From the NCBI RefSeq assembly GCF_904848165.1, contig NZ_LR884459.1, positions 2,604,001-2,668,000 on the forward strand: a DNA stretch of 64,000 nucleotides. Direction: 5' to 3'. Within the stretch, counting starts at the first letter, position 1. Every line of letters begins with the position of its first letter. Positions 42,457 to 52,400 of the stretch are shown piece after piece. The position numbers and the translations under genes are program-made. This DNA comes from Psychrobacter arenosus (GTDB taxonomy: Bacteria > Pseudomonadota > Gammaproteobacteria > Pseudomonadales > Moraxellaceae). Under the pieces are notes generated by a model, which did no database searches, was not told the DNA's origin, and was given only the letters and a program-made list of their open reading frames with translations.

Positions 42457-43791
42457 CTAAGAGACCACCACTTTTTTACCTTCAGCATCAGCGGGAAGGG
42501 GAGCCAAACATATCAAGCTGTCATTATTAATCCCCGCTACTAGGTACTGCTGAGTCTCAGGGTCATATTCAATCACTGTAATCTGTTGGCGGCTTAAGCG
42601 CTGATCCTGACCTATAATCCAAACCGTTGCTTTAATTGGGGTAAGGGCACGGTAGGGCGGAGTCAATAGTGAGCTCAAATCAGCGTTATGAATACCAGAC
42701 TCAGGCACAATAGTGCCAACTTCTATTTGTCCGTAGTCCACCTGGCCAAGCACCATCATGCCGGGTTTGAGTTGGTTGTGTAGCTCATCGTGTTGAATGA
42801 TATGGACATGGACGGACAGATGCTCAGGGTTATTCGCTGGTAACAGGTGACTGATTTGACCCGTAAAATTACCCTTTAACCCGGTGACTGAAAAAGTCAC
42901 ATTTTGCCCTACAGACAGTTGTGGTCTAGCCGTGATAGGTAAGGTCGCTATAAATTGTAAATCATTAGGATTGCTCATTTCGAGCAGCACCTGTTTGCTA
43001 GAGACGCGTTGACCTACTTTCACCGGGACTTGATCGATTCTCCCCGCAAAAGGCGCCTTAAAAGCGATAACTTGGCCTATTGCATAAGTTTTTGTGGACG
43101 GTGGCGTCACTTTATTTGTAGTAACCGCTTCAGTTTGCCCCTTATTATTAGAGGACTCCGTAGTAGCATGATTTTCTGGGGCTTCTGCAGCATTTTTTGT
43201 AACGTTAGCCGCATTGGCTGAGTTGGTTGTAACTTCATTGTCTGTTGATGGGGTAGCCTCTGCTGAGGCTTGAGCAGCAGGTTGAGAGTCAGTGGCCGTG
43301 GAAGCATCTTCAGCAGCCACCACTTTTACCGTTAATAGTGGGGTCTGCGCAGTAATGGCTTGGTTCTCATTAACTAAAATCTCTTGCACAATAGCAGCCG
43401 TAGGACTTTCTACCGTTATGGCATTGATAGCAAACATTGTGCCTTTTAACCCTAAGCTTGGCTGATAGCGTTTTGATTTAATATTGAGGATATGATCTTT
43501 AGTTAGCGTGACGGTATCAGCAGTAATAGCCACTTCGCCCTCTTGTGTCGCAGTGACAGTAGCGTCATCAGTGGCTTGTTCGGCAGCAGGCTGGCATGCC
43601 GATAAACTAATACTAATAGCTGCGCCTATAGCGAGCCGAGCCCACAAAGAGGTTTTAAATGTTATTTGTTCACCTCTATCTCTATATAGGTACGCACTCT
43701 GTTGTGGGCCAGATGACCGCGCAAGCTTTGAGTCAGTATTAGCTAAAGTTGGCAACGTTGGCAAGATGGTGTGACAAGGTCGATCGGTCAT
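42457..43791 (-). CDS. Orphan periplasmic adaptor (membrane-fusion-like) lipoprotein
   Basis: A 444-residue HlyD/AcrA-like adaptor. Lipobox ISLSAC-Q (C66) comes after an unusually long 48-residue N-terminus, so the true start may be internal. The first lipoyl half-motif is AAIVQEILVNENQAITAQTPLLTV and the second is FKAPFAGRIDQVPVKVGQRVSS, followed by a beta-barrel domain (FTGQISHLLPANNP) and a membrane-proximal domain. Between the lipoyl halves, where other adaptors have a coiled-coil hairpin, lies about 75 residues of A/T/N/S/E-rich low complexity. No RND permease or outer-membrane channel gene is adjacent. It is divergent from pilG. Confidence 0.78.
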   Translation of the reverse strand: MTDRPCHTILPTLPTLANTDSKLARSSGPQQSAYLYRDRGEQITFKTSLWARLAIGAAISISLSACQPAAEQATDDATVTATQEGEVAITADTVTLTKDHILNIKSKRYQPSLGLKGTMFAINAITVESPTAAIVQEILVNENQAITAQTPLLTVKVVAAEDASTATDSQPAAQASAEATPSTDNEVTTNSANAANVTKNAAEAPENHATTESSNNKGQTEAVTTNKVTPPSTKTYAIGQVIAFKAPFAGRIDQVPVKVGQRVSSKQVLLEMSNPNDLQFIATLPITARPQLSVGQNVTFSVTGLKGNFTGQISHLLPANNPEHLSVHVHIIQHDELHNQLKPGMMVLGQVDYGQIEVGTIVPESGIHNADLSSLLTPPYRALTPIKATVWIIGQDQRLSRQQITVIEYDPETQQYLVAGINNDSLICLAPLPADAEGKKVVVS

Positions 43792-44188
43792 GAGGAAGGG
43801 CTCGCTATAAAAAGCAATAATTTTACAATTAAGGGCTGGGGCGGTTTTGATAATGCCACGCTATAGTAACTTTGAGCAAGTCACTGGCACAGTACGATTA
43901 GTAAAAAATAATTTTTAATTTTTCTCAGGGATTTATAACCTGTTTTTTACAGGATATTAAAAATATTTTTGTATTTTAAAATATATCCCTATGTGAATAA
44001 GCCAATTATATTAATAAGTTAATAAAATAGACTAATGTCTATTTTTTTAAAAATTGGCTATTAAAATATACATTTAGTAACGTTTTAGTTAATTGCTAGA
44101 ATTCGAAATAAGTTGTATATCACCATAATATTCTTATGATAATTCTAATCATGTAATCTTTAATATATGATTTTTTTGTTACCATAAG
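43792..44188. other. AT-rich intergenic region between adaptor gene and pilG
   Basis: About 400 bp, very AT-rich (43860-44170), no gene. It separates two divergent transcription units and could be bent or protein-bound DNA (for example an H-NS-like silenced region), but no binding site is claimed. Confidence 0.4.
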
Positions 44189-44197
44189 TGCTATGAT
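44189..44197 (+). promoter_or_regulatory. Extended -10 promoter of pilG
   Basis: TG-C-TATGAT matches the extended -10 consensus; no -35 box is evident. Transcription would start near 44204, about 155 nt before the pilG ATG. Confidence 0.5.
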
Positions 44198-44236
44198 GCG
44201 TTCTAGACTTTTACATCCCTAGCAGGTTTCCTTCAT

Positions 44237-44280
44237 ACTGCAGGAACGCAGTAATAGGTTTAACAGGCTAAAAACCTATT
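44237..44280 (+). promoter_or_regulatory. Two consecutive hairpins in the pilG leader
   Basis: ACTGC-AGGAAC-GCAGT (44237-44252) is directly followed by AATAGGTTT / AAACCTATT (44253-44280, 9-bp stem, 10-nt loop). Neither is followed by a T run, so they look like leader structures and not terminators. Confidence 0.5.
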
Positions 44281-44358
44281 GAAAACGCTCATTAAGGCTA
44301 AGCGCTTACATAAGTCAATATCTCATAATTCAAAACAGATATTTATAGGATAATAGTA

Positions 44359-44736
44359 ATGGAAAATAATTTTGAAGGTTTAAAGGTCATGGTCATCGAT
44401 GACTCTAAAACCATTCGCCGCACTGCAGAAACCCTGTTACAAAAAGCAGGTTGTGAAGTTGTTACTGCGGTAGACGGTTTTGATGCCTTGGCTAAGATTG
44501 TAGATAACAACCCCGATATTATTTTCGTTGACATTATGATGCCGCGTTTAGATGGGTATCAGACTTGTGCTTTGATTAAAAATAACCCTGAATACTCTGG
44601 TACGCCTGTCATTATGCTGTCCTCTAAAGACGGTTTGTTTGATAAAGCGCGTGGTCGTATCGTTGGTTCTGATGAATATTTGACCAAACCTTTTAGTAAA
44701 GATGAGTTGTTTAACGCTATCAATCAATACCGATAA
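44359..44736 (+). CDS. pilG: Type IV pilus response regulator PilG
   Basis: A 125-residue stand-alone receiver. Phosphoacceptor D58 in FVDIMMPRLDGYQTC, acidic pair D14-D15, lysine in YLTKPF. It lacks an output domain, as expected. In Pseudomonas PilG is phosphorylated by ChpA and stimulates pilus extension. It is the first gene of the chemosensory operon, with its own leader and a hairpin terminator (44741-44774) directly after, so it may be made in excess of the downstream proteins. Confidence 0.95.
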   Translation: MENNFEGLKVMVIDDSKTIRRTAETLLQKAGCEVVTAVDGFDALAKIVDNNPDIIFVDIMMPRLDGYQTCALIKNNPEYSGTPVIMLSSKDGLFDKARGRIVGSDEYLTKPFSKDELFNAINQYR

Positions 44737-44740
44737 TATT

Positions 44741-44774
44741 ACCGGCTACCTGCTATAAGTAGGGCCGGTTTTTT
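44741..44774 (+). terminator. Hairpin terminator between pilG and pilH
   Basis: ACCGGC (44741-44746) pairs with GCCGGT (44764-44769), with an inner TAC/GTA pairing, followed by a T run. Partial readthrough is needed for pilH, as no clear promoter is seen in the remaining 40 bp. Confidence 0.75.
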
Positions 44775-44815
44775 AGGGCAAATTTTAGCCCATATATACC
44801 TTTTAGGGGAATGAT

Positions 44816-45178
44816 ATGACTACCGTTTTAGTTGTCGATGATTCGCCATCTGAGATGGCTAGGTTCCGAGATATCCTAGCAAAAAACAACTTTACCGTTA
44901 TAGAAGCCAGTAACGGGGAAGAAGGCTGTGCCAAAGCTATTGAGCACCTGCCCGATGTCATCTTAATGGATATCGTTATGCCAGAAGTGAATGGCTTTCA
45001 GGCAACCCGCCGCATCACCCGTGGTAAGACGACCTCGCATATACCTGTGATAATGGTCAGCACTAAAAATCAAGAAACAGATCGCTTATGGGGCAAACGT
45101 CAGGGCGCTAGAGAGTACTTGACCAAGCCTATCCAAGAACAAGAGCTCATGCGGGTTATCCGTTCAGTAATGGAGTAA
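44816..45178 (+). CDS. pilH: Type IV pilus response regulator PilH
   Basis: A 120-residue single-domain receiver. Phosphoacceptor D52 in VILMDIVMPEVNGFQATR, acidic pair D8-D9, lysine in REYLTKPI. It is the second CheY-like protein of the Chp pathway, thought to oppose PilG or to act as a phosphate sink. A purine-rich AGGGGA site precedes the ATG. It ends 3 bp before the pilI start. Confidence 0.95.
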   Translation: MTTVLVVDDSPSEMARFRDILAKNNFTVIEASNGEEGCAKAIEHLPDVILMDIVMPEVNGFQATRRITRGKTTSHIPVIMVSTKNQETDRLWGKRQGAREYLTKPIQEQELMRVIRSVME

Positions 45179-45181
45179 GTT

Positions 45182-45712
45182 GTGGCTTCTAAAGGGTTTA
45201 TTGAAATACTTCGCTTAGCGGACCTCGCTAAGGCACGGCAAAGTGGTCGCTATGATGCCCAAAAGAAACAATGGGTAGGCGTGGTATTTGAAGTGTCAGG
45301 ACAGCGCTTAATAGCCCCGATGGGCGAAGTTTCTGAAGTCCTCAGTATGCCTGATTTAACCACCATACCTCTAACCAAGCCTTGGTTGTTAGGCGTTGCC
45401 AACGTTCGTGGTCGTTTGCTGCCTCTAACGGATTTGACGTCTTTCTTATCGCTATCTAGAGCTCCTGTACGTCCTAGTCAGAGAAAGGTTTTAGTGATAG
45501 ATCAACCTGGCTTCTTTTCAGGATTAGTCATTGATGCTGTGTTAGGTATTCAACAGTTTACCAGCGCTCAATATCGTGCCGAATCGCTACCTAGTGACTC
45601 GCCTTTAGCGGCCTATAATCACGGTAAGTTTGTCAAAGATGATGAAGAATGGTTTGTCTTTATGCCCAGTTTGCTGGCGCAAGATCAACGTTATATAGAA
45701 GCAGCTATTTAA
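45182..45712 (+). CDS. pilI: CheW-like adaptor PilI
   Basis: A 176-residue CheW-domain protein (VFEVSGQRLIAPMGEVSEVL, LLGVANVRGRLLPLTDLTSF, FSGLVIDAVLGIQQFT). It couples the receptor PilJ to the kinase ChpA. It starts with GTG, with GGAG in the end of pilH about 7 nt upstream. It is followed by a 518-bp gap before pilJ, unusual in this operon. Confidence 0.92.
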   Translation: MASKGFIEILRLADLAKARQSGRYDAQKKQWVGVVFEVSGQRLIAPMGEVSEVLSMPDLTTIPLTKPWLLGVANVRGRLLPLTDLTSFLSLSRAPVRPSQRKVLVIDQPGFFSGLVIDAVLGIQQFTSAQYRAESLPSDSPLAAYNHGKFVKDDEEWFVFMPSLLAQDQRYIEAAI

Positions 45713-46230
45713 TAAAGTGTATTTTTTAGAGCTATAGGTTTTAAAAAAAAGAGGATTTTAAAGCAGTGCTTGCTGGGCTTAGGTAGTAGCGCACCACTAC
45801 CTTGATACCGTCACAGTTGACTAAAAACAGCCTAGTAAAAACCAGTTTAGTAAAAACGAGCTAGAGCTTAAGTCGCAGTAACTTGGGGCTAAAGTAGAGT
45901 GTCATCTGCTCAAGTTAGCTTGCCAACATCACAAGCTTGCAAAGAAAAACAGCTTTGAGAGCAGGGATCTACAAATAATAACTTACCCATAAACACCCTG
46001 TTAGATTTAGTGAATACCGGCTACCCCTCATGGTGGTGATAGCTATTGTGATAACGAAGGCGGTTACGAGCAATACGGCTATGATCGAGCGTTACTATTT
46101 GTACGACTAGGATTCAGCGCTATTTTTTTGGGGTTTAAATATTAATCAGTCAACGTTATCAGCAAAATAGACATTAGCAATGCACACTGGGCAAATGGCT
46201 TAGGCGACTGTTTTGGAGAGATTAAATACA
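45713..46230. other. Unusual 518-bp gap between pilI and pilJ
   Basis: No supportable gene. A short hairpin AGGTAGT/ACTACCT (45781-45802) and a small imperfect repeat (TAGTAAAAAC, twice around 45834-45860) are present. No confident promoter was found, but an internal promoter for pilJ would explain the gap. Confidence 0.4.
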
Positions 46231-48327
46231 ATGAGTACTTTAAATAACCAGATCGAATCGAAAATAATTCAGACGGATCCTTCCGCCGCGGACAATGAGC
46301 GCGATATTTGGCAAGTACTGCGTTGGGTTTTTGCCATTCTAAGTTTGGCTAGCTTAGCTTGGCTGATTTATTCTCTATTAAATATGAACAATTACTTAGG
46401 TAGTGTGAACCAGCTTGAGATCAGCTCTGCTAATATCGTGCAAGACTTGAACGAAGCCAGTTTTTCGCAGGATTTCGAAGTTGCCACTAAAGCTTATGAG
46501 AAGTTGCAAAAAGACGTGCAGCTGTATGAGGGAGCATTAAACGAAGCGCAATCTTCAGCGACTGATAGCCGTGCAGTTTATAAAGAATTGGCACAAGACT
46601 GGGCCACCAATAAAGAAAAGATTGATTATGTATTGGCGCACGTCAATGATGTAAATGCTCTTAAAGATCTGCAAGAAAAAGTCAGCGCTGGCAGTGCGCA
46701 ACTGCAGAATCACTATCGTCAAGCTACCCAACAAGCAGTTGCTGCTGGCCTACCTGTAGCCGCTATTAGTGATATCCAAGAGCAAATGCTGCGTGCCCAA
46801 CGTATCAATACTGAAATGCAGACCTTGACGCGTGGTATTGATGGTAATTCTAAAACCTTTAATGAGCAGGTAACGGCTTTTGGTAATACGCTCAATAGTC
46901 AACAACAAACTTATGGTCAAAACGTGCCCGCTCTACAGCAGGTCGATCAAACTTATAAGCAGCTTATTGCCCCGGTTTCAGAGCAAATTAATACCCTTAG
47001 TAATCCAGTCATTAAAGCCCGTGAAAACGCTTATGCCTTAAATGACTTAGCTCGTAATACCCAAAGTAAACTTGCTGGGGTTAACCGCAATATCCTGACC
47101 CGTAGCGGCATTATTATTCCGGCACTAGGGTTTCTAATTGGCCTGTTAGGTTTGATTTACTCTTTCTATAACTTGCTAAATAGACGTGGTCGCTCACAGC
47201 GTCTATTAATCGAAAAAGAAACCATGCGTCAAAGACAGGAAGCGGAAGTAGAGTCTGAGCGCGCTCGTAAAATTCAAGAAGAGAACGAGCGTAACCAGAT
47301 TGCCATTTTGCGTCTACTCGATGAGCTAGGCGATTTGGCAGAAGGGGATTTGACCGTAAATGCCACGGTTTCAGAAGACTTTACGGGCGCTATTGCAGAC
47401 TCTGTAAACTTCGCTATTGATCAGTTACGTCAACTGGTAACCGCGATTAATACCACGGCTGAACGAGTCGCCCAGTCTTCAGAGCAGACGCAGATGAATG
47501 CCATTGAGCTTGCAGAAGCTTCTGAGCATCAGGCACAAGAAATTGCTGGAGTATCGGCTGCGATTAACGAGATGGCCGTTTCTATTGACCAAGTATCGGC
47601 TAACGCCAACGAGTCCACCTCCGTTGCCCAGCGCTCGGTTGCCATCGCCTATAATGGGGCGGCAGTTGTACAGCGCTCAATCGAAGGCATGAACGTTATT
47701 CGCGATCAGATCCAAGAAACCTCAAAACGTATTAAACGTCTGGGTGAGTCCTCGCAAGAAATTGGGGATATCGTAAGTTTGATTAACGATATTGCCGATC
47801 AGACCAACATTCTAGCTTTGAACGCCGCTATTCAGGCCTCGATGGCTGGTGAAGCCGGTCGTGGTTTCGCGGTAGTTGCTGACGAAGTTCAACGCCTTGC
47901 AGAACGTTCTGCAAACGCCACCAAACAGATTGAAACCCTGGTTAGAACCATTCAGGCCGATACTAACGAAGCCGTTATGTCTATGGAATCAACGACTTCA
48001 GAAGTTGTACGCGGCGCAAGACTGGCTAAAGATGCGGGTGAAGCCCTAGAGGAAGTGCAAAGCGTTTCTAACACCTTGGCCGATCTTATTCAGAATATTT
48101 CTAACGCTGCTCAGCAGCAGGCAGATTCTGCGGGCCACATTTCTAACACGATGAATATTATCCAAGACATTACCTCACAGACCTCGTCCGGTACGATGAC
48201 TACGGCACGTTCAGTAGGTCAGCTCAGTGAAATGGCGGCGGCTTTACAAGAGTCAGTATCAGGCTTTAAGTTGTCGGACGATGATTTAATGGATGATGGC
48301 GAAATGGACGACTTACGTATGGCTTAG
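46231..48327 (+). CDS. pilJ: Methyl-accepting chemoreceptor PilJ
   Basis: A 698-residue chemoreceptor. Two transmembrane helices flank the periplasmic domain: TM1 about 31-51, TM2 about 290-315. The cytoplasmic part has HAMP and the signalling hairpin tip [20 protein letters not shown] and [26 protein letters not shown] is the PilJ form of the MCP tip. Glutamine/glutamate pairs nearby could be methylated by PilK and demethylated by ChpB, both encoded downstream. I choose the ATG at 46231 because GGAGAG lies upstream; an in-frame TTG at 46213 lies before that site and is not the start. Confidence 0.95.
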   Translation: MSTLNNQIESKIIQTDPSAADNERDIWQVLRWVFAILSLASLAWLIYSLLNMNNYLGSVNQLEISSANIVQDLNEASFSQDFEVATKAYEKLQKDVQLYEGALNEAQSSATDSRAVYKELAQDWATNKEKIDYVLAHVNDVNALKDLQEKVSAGSAQLQNHYRQATQQAVAAGLPVAAISDIQEQMLRAQRINTEMQTLTRGIDGNSKTFNEQVTAFGNTLNSQQQTYGQNVPALQQVDQTYKQLIAPVSEQINTLSNPVIKARENAYALNDLARNTQSKLAGVNRNILTRSGIIIPALGFLIGLLGLIYSFYNLLNRRGRSQRLLIEKETMRQRQEAEVESERARKIQEENERNQIAILRLLDELGDLAEGDLTVNATVSEDFTGAIADSVNFAIDQLRQLVTAINTTAERVAQSSEQTQMNAIELAEASEHQAQEIAGVSAAINEMAVSIDQVSANANESTSVAQRSVAIAYNGAAVVQRSIEGMNVIRDQIQETSKRIKRLGESSQEIGDIVSLINDIADQTNILALNAAIQASMAGEAGRGFAVVADEVQRLAERSANATKQIETLVRTIQADTNEAVMSMESTTSEVVRGARLAKDAGEALEEVQSVSNTLADLIQNISNAAQQQADSAGHISNTMNIIQDITSQTSSGTMTTARSVGQLSEMAAALQESVSGFKLSDDDLMDDGEMDDLRMA

Positions 48328-48356
48328 TCGCTAACTAAAAGTGAAAATGAGTGGTC

Positions 48357-49259
48357 ATGACGAACGCTATCAACGCCCCAATGTGGCAAAGCTATATCGA
48401 AAGTAAGATTGGCTTTGTCCTACCCAAGACCCAAACAAAGTGGCTAAGCAATGCCATTTTGACGACGGCAGAGGACAGCCAACTTAGCGTACCAGAGCTG
48501 TGGTTTGCGGTACAAGCAGACGCTAGGTTACGGCAGCAGTTGCTTGATAGGGTATTGATAGCTGAGAGTCGATTTTTCCGTCATAGGCCTTCTCTAGACT
48601 ATATTGCGGCTTTAGCTAAAGAGCATGAGCAAGTGGTCGCACAAAGGTCACTCATAGCGAATAAATCACTAGCGACAGTTGGCATTAAAGCGACTAAACC
48701 TGCCAGTTTTAAAATCTGGAGCGTCGGCTGCGCTAGAGGCCAAGAAGTCTGGTCGTTAGCTATGTTATTGGCGCATGCTGGTCTGACGCAATATCGTATC
48801 TTGGGGACTGACGTTAATTACGAAGCGATTCAAGAGGCGCAATTGGGCCGTTATAGCGCTCGGGAAATAGCTACGATTCCGAGTGAGTTTGGCCACTATA
48901 TGCAACGCTGTGAATCCGATAATATGGCACTGTATCAGCCCTTAGGTAAAGGGTCAGCAGAAAGTGGAAATTGTTGGCAGGTGAGCGATAGCTTAGGTAA
49001 AAACGTGACTTTCCGCCATCACAATATGTTTACCGGTAAGGTGGCGACTAAAGCCAAGCAACAAGTCATTATTTGTCAAAACATGCTCATTTATTTTCGG
49101 CAGTTTGATCAGCGCGATATCCTAGCCAGACTGGTAGAGCATTGTGAAGTAGGCGGTCATATTATTTTGGCGCCCGGTGAAGCTCTATTTTGGCGGCACC
49201 CCAAAATGCAGCGAGTTTCACATCCAGAGGTCAACTTGTGGCAAAAAGTAGAAGCGTGA
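48357..49259 (+). CDS. pilK: CheR-type receptor methyltransferase PilK
   Basis: A 300-residue CheR-family enzyme. The S-adenosylmethionine site is IWSVGCARGQEVWSLAMLLA; later motifs are YRILGTDVNYEAIQEAQLGRY (ends of blocks) and VIICQNMLIYF. CheR enzymes methylate glutamates on chemoreceptors. It lies 29 bp after pilJ. The ATG at 48357 and a GTG 6 bp upstream are both possible; the ribosome-binding site is weak. C-terminal end is near usual. Its presence with ChpB implies adaptation of the PilJ response. Confidence 0.88.
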   Translation: MTNAINAPMWQSYIESKIGFVLPKTQTKWLSNAILTTAEDSQLSVPELWFAVQADARLRQQLLDRVLIAESRFFRHRPSLDYIAALAKEHEQVVAQRSLIANKSLATVGIKATKPASFKIWSVGCARGQEVWSLAMLLAHAGLTQYRILGTDVNYEAIQEAQLGRYSAREIATIPSEFGHYMQRCESDNMALYQPLGKGSAESGNCWQVSDSLGKNVTFRHHNMFTGKVATKAKQQVIICQNMLIYFRQFDQRDILARLVEHCEVGGHIILAPGEALFWRHPKMQRVSHPEVNLWQKVEA

Positions 49260-49418
49260 CCAGAAGCTGTGGGGTAAGCACCACTTTGGGTGAGTGGCAT
49301 TAACCAACAGTCGCCAAAATAGCAACCGTTAAAAATCAACAGTCGCTAAAAATAATAGAAATATAACAGCGTCGGTGCCGCTCCCTGGTCTGACAATGGA
49401 TAACTTTAGGATGATTTT
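49260..49418. other. Spacer between pilK and chpA
   Basis: About 160 bp with no gene. AGGATG before the chpA ATG serves as its ribosome-binding site. Confidence 0.5.
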
Positions 49419-52400
49419 ATGATCTCTTTGCCTAGCAATTTTGTCACCATTGAGTGGTTAATACCTACCTTCAATGAGCAGTTATCTTATCTTCAGACAT
49501 CTTGGGACAAGTTGGCACAGGACACCACCGCAGACGCTTGGCCAGATTTTGCCGATATGACTGCACGCTATCATGAGCTGAGCGGCGCGCTACAGATGGC
49601 AGAATTGCCTGCTTTTGTGCCATTGACTCAAACACTAGAGTTATTATCACAACAATTAATATCAGATCGTGATACTCGCAACGCTGCGCAGCATTCGGGA
49701 GCCTTTGCTAATGCGCTGTTGCAAGGCGAGCTTAACCACTATGCGGTTACAGGGGATATTCGCCAGCAGTTTTTAGTGCAATGCACACAAAAAGTGCTGC
49801 GCGCTTTACCTGCCTCCGTGATTCCCGCCTATTCTCATCTAAACTCTGAATTTGCTGCCGATACCTTATTCGCTACCCCATGGCCCATTCCAGAGGCTTC
49901 CTCGCAGCCATTGATGGCCAATCAGTATGCCTTGCTGCTCAAAGCTTGGCGACAATCTGTACGTCAGCTATTACTAGTGAATAGCAATGACGCGCAATAT
50001 CTCGCCCCTTTACAAAAAATCAGCCATTATTTATGGGCCGCTAGCAGCTCGCAAGTGCTGCGTACGCTATGGTATCTCAGTAAAATATGGTTGGAAAACT
50101 TAGGCCACAATGAGCACCCTAAACCTGCACAATATGCCAGCTTATTAGCGTCTCTAGATCAGGTCTTGCAAGTCCTCAGTCAGTTAAGCACGGAAGTGGA
50201 TAGTGACTTAATTGACAGTCAAATGCTCAATGAAGTTTTACAAGGCACTACGGTTGAAGGAGTAGTGGCTGACATCTGTATTAACTTAAGTGCTTTAGCG
50301 CATAATGACGCCGCTGCCAACGTAGTCCTTAATGCGTTAAATACGGATACAGAAGGTGCCCAAAGATTTTTACCGCGGATTTTATCAAGGCTTGCAACCC
50401 TCAATTTTGATGCGCAAAAGCCGCTGTCTATTGTCCCTGCACTGTCGAATATCAGACGGCAATTACGCCAACGTGGCTGGTTACTGTACGAGCAAGATGT
50501 CGATAAAATTATCACCGATATCAAACGTTTGCCTCACGCTGCTGATCAGTCTGGCCAGCTACAAAAGCAAATCAAACAGCAATTGCAAAGTTTAAATAGC
50601 GCTATTACCAATGCTCATGAAACTATCGTTAATAAAATTGGTCAAGCCGCTGTCTTTACTTTTAGCCCTACTGCTAACCATGCCACCTTTGATGCTGATG
50701 CTGATGCTGATGCTGATGCTGAACAGGCTGCCGAATTGGCATACCAAGCCTACCCTGATACGGTGCGTCAGCTAAGAATTGCGGTTGAAAGTATTAAAGC
50801 AGACTTTAATAGCTATTTGCAGCAGCGCCAAGTGGAATCATTGCCTAGTGAAGCTAAGTTTGTTGAAATTCAACAAGCCTTTACAGCTATTCATCTGCAT
50901 GATGTGGCGACGGTCAGCAGCCAAATAGGTGAGTTGTTTAGCCGCTTAAAAGCCGCAGATCTTGCTACCTTAGCTTGGCCTTTGGTCAAGGCTATTGCTG
51001 AGATTTTAGCCTCTTTAGAGCTGTTCTTAGACTATCTGGCTCAGCAAGTATTTGACCAAGCCATGCTAGAACAACTGCAGACCCATCTGCCAGTAGCCAA
51101 CGACCTACTCAATAAGGTTATAGCAGATCCTGATGCAGCAGACCTCAATGCGGCTTCAACATATTCAAGCGAGAGTAGAGTCGCCGATAACGTCACGCGT
51201 TATGATGACAGCGGTGAGATTGCAGCCATTGCTGTAGAGCAAAGTGCTAATACTCTAGAAATTGTCCCAGCAGTCGGTGTCACAGAAGCCTTTATTGAAG
51301 ACGACCTGACAGCTAGCGTGAATGCAAGCGCTCCCTCAGCTCCGCTAGAAAGTGAAGCGCTAAAGGCCGCTAGAGCTACGCTAAAAGAGGACAACTTCGA
51401 CATGGATGAAGAGATTCGCGAAATCTTTGTCGAAGAGGCTGAAGAGGTTTTAGAGCAACTCGACCAATACTTGCCTATATGGCAGCAAGCACCTCAAGAC
51501 TTGACGCCATTGTCCGAAATTCGCCGCGGCTTCCATACGCTAAAGGGTTCCGGTCGCATGGTGGGTGCCTTTAATACGGGCGAGATGGCTTGGGCAGTTG
51601 AAGATATGCTCAATCGGGTCTTGGATAAGACCGTCCCGGTGACCGACGAGCTCATTCGTTTTATTCGCGATACCAAAGATTTAATTCCAATTTTGGTAGA
51701 GGATTTTGCCCATTTACGTGAGCCTAGCATTGATCCTGCGATAACTGTATTAAAAGCCAAAAACTTATTGGCAGGTCGTCCTATCCATGAAGGCTTAGTC
51801 GCTGCTGCGGCCTCGGAGCAATCGGCGGCTCAACAGGACTTAGAGCCACTAGCAACTTTAACGCCAACTGCTAGTGCGGAGGAAGAACCAGAGGTAAAGA
51901 TAGGTGACGCTGTAGTGGGAAACGAAGACGCCCTTACAGCGACTGAGGCAGAGCTACCTGAAGTCTTGGTACCTTTTTTAACCGCAGTTATGCCTAGCGA
52001 TTCAGAAGATACTGATCCTGAGATTCAAGAGATTTTCATTGAAGAGGCGGATGAAGTTTTAACGCTGATTATGCCAAAATTTGCTGAATACCATACGGCA
52101 TTAATGGCGCTAGAAGCAGAAATGAAACTGCCTTCTACCGCTGAAGCGGCCTTACTAGAAGTGCGTCGCGGTTTTCATACCTTAAAAGGCTCTGGCCGCA
52201 TGGCGGGAGCAAATCATTCCGCTGAATTGGCTTGGGCAATAGAAAATATGCTCAACCGAATTTTGGAACATACGTTATCTCCCAGCGCTGATATGATGGC
52301 GTTAGTAGAGGATGTCTTAAGTGCTTATCCTGCCCTATTAGCCATTTTTGAATCAGGTAATAACAACTATCCTGAGCAAATTGCCTTATGGACTGCTTGT

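Noticed and set aside
43792..44188. Replication origin or partition site in the AT-rich region
   Set aside because: No DnaA-box clusters or dnaA/parAB neighbours; ordinary AT-rich divergent promoter region is simpler.
46213..46230. pilJ starting at the upstream in-frame TTG
   Set aside because: The GGAGAG ribosome-binding site overlaps that position and serves the ATG at 46231.
50691..50720. Phase-variable on/off switch in chpA
   Set aside because: The unit is 6 nt, so copy changes cannot shift the frame.
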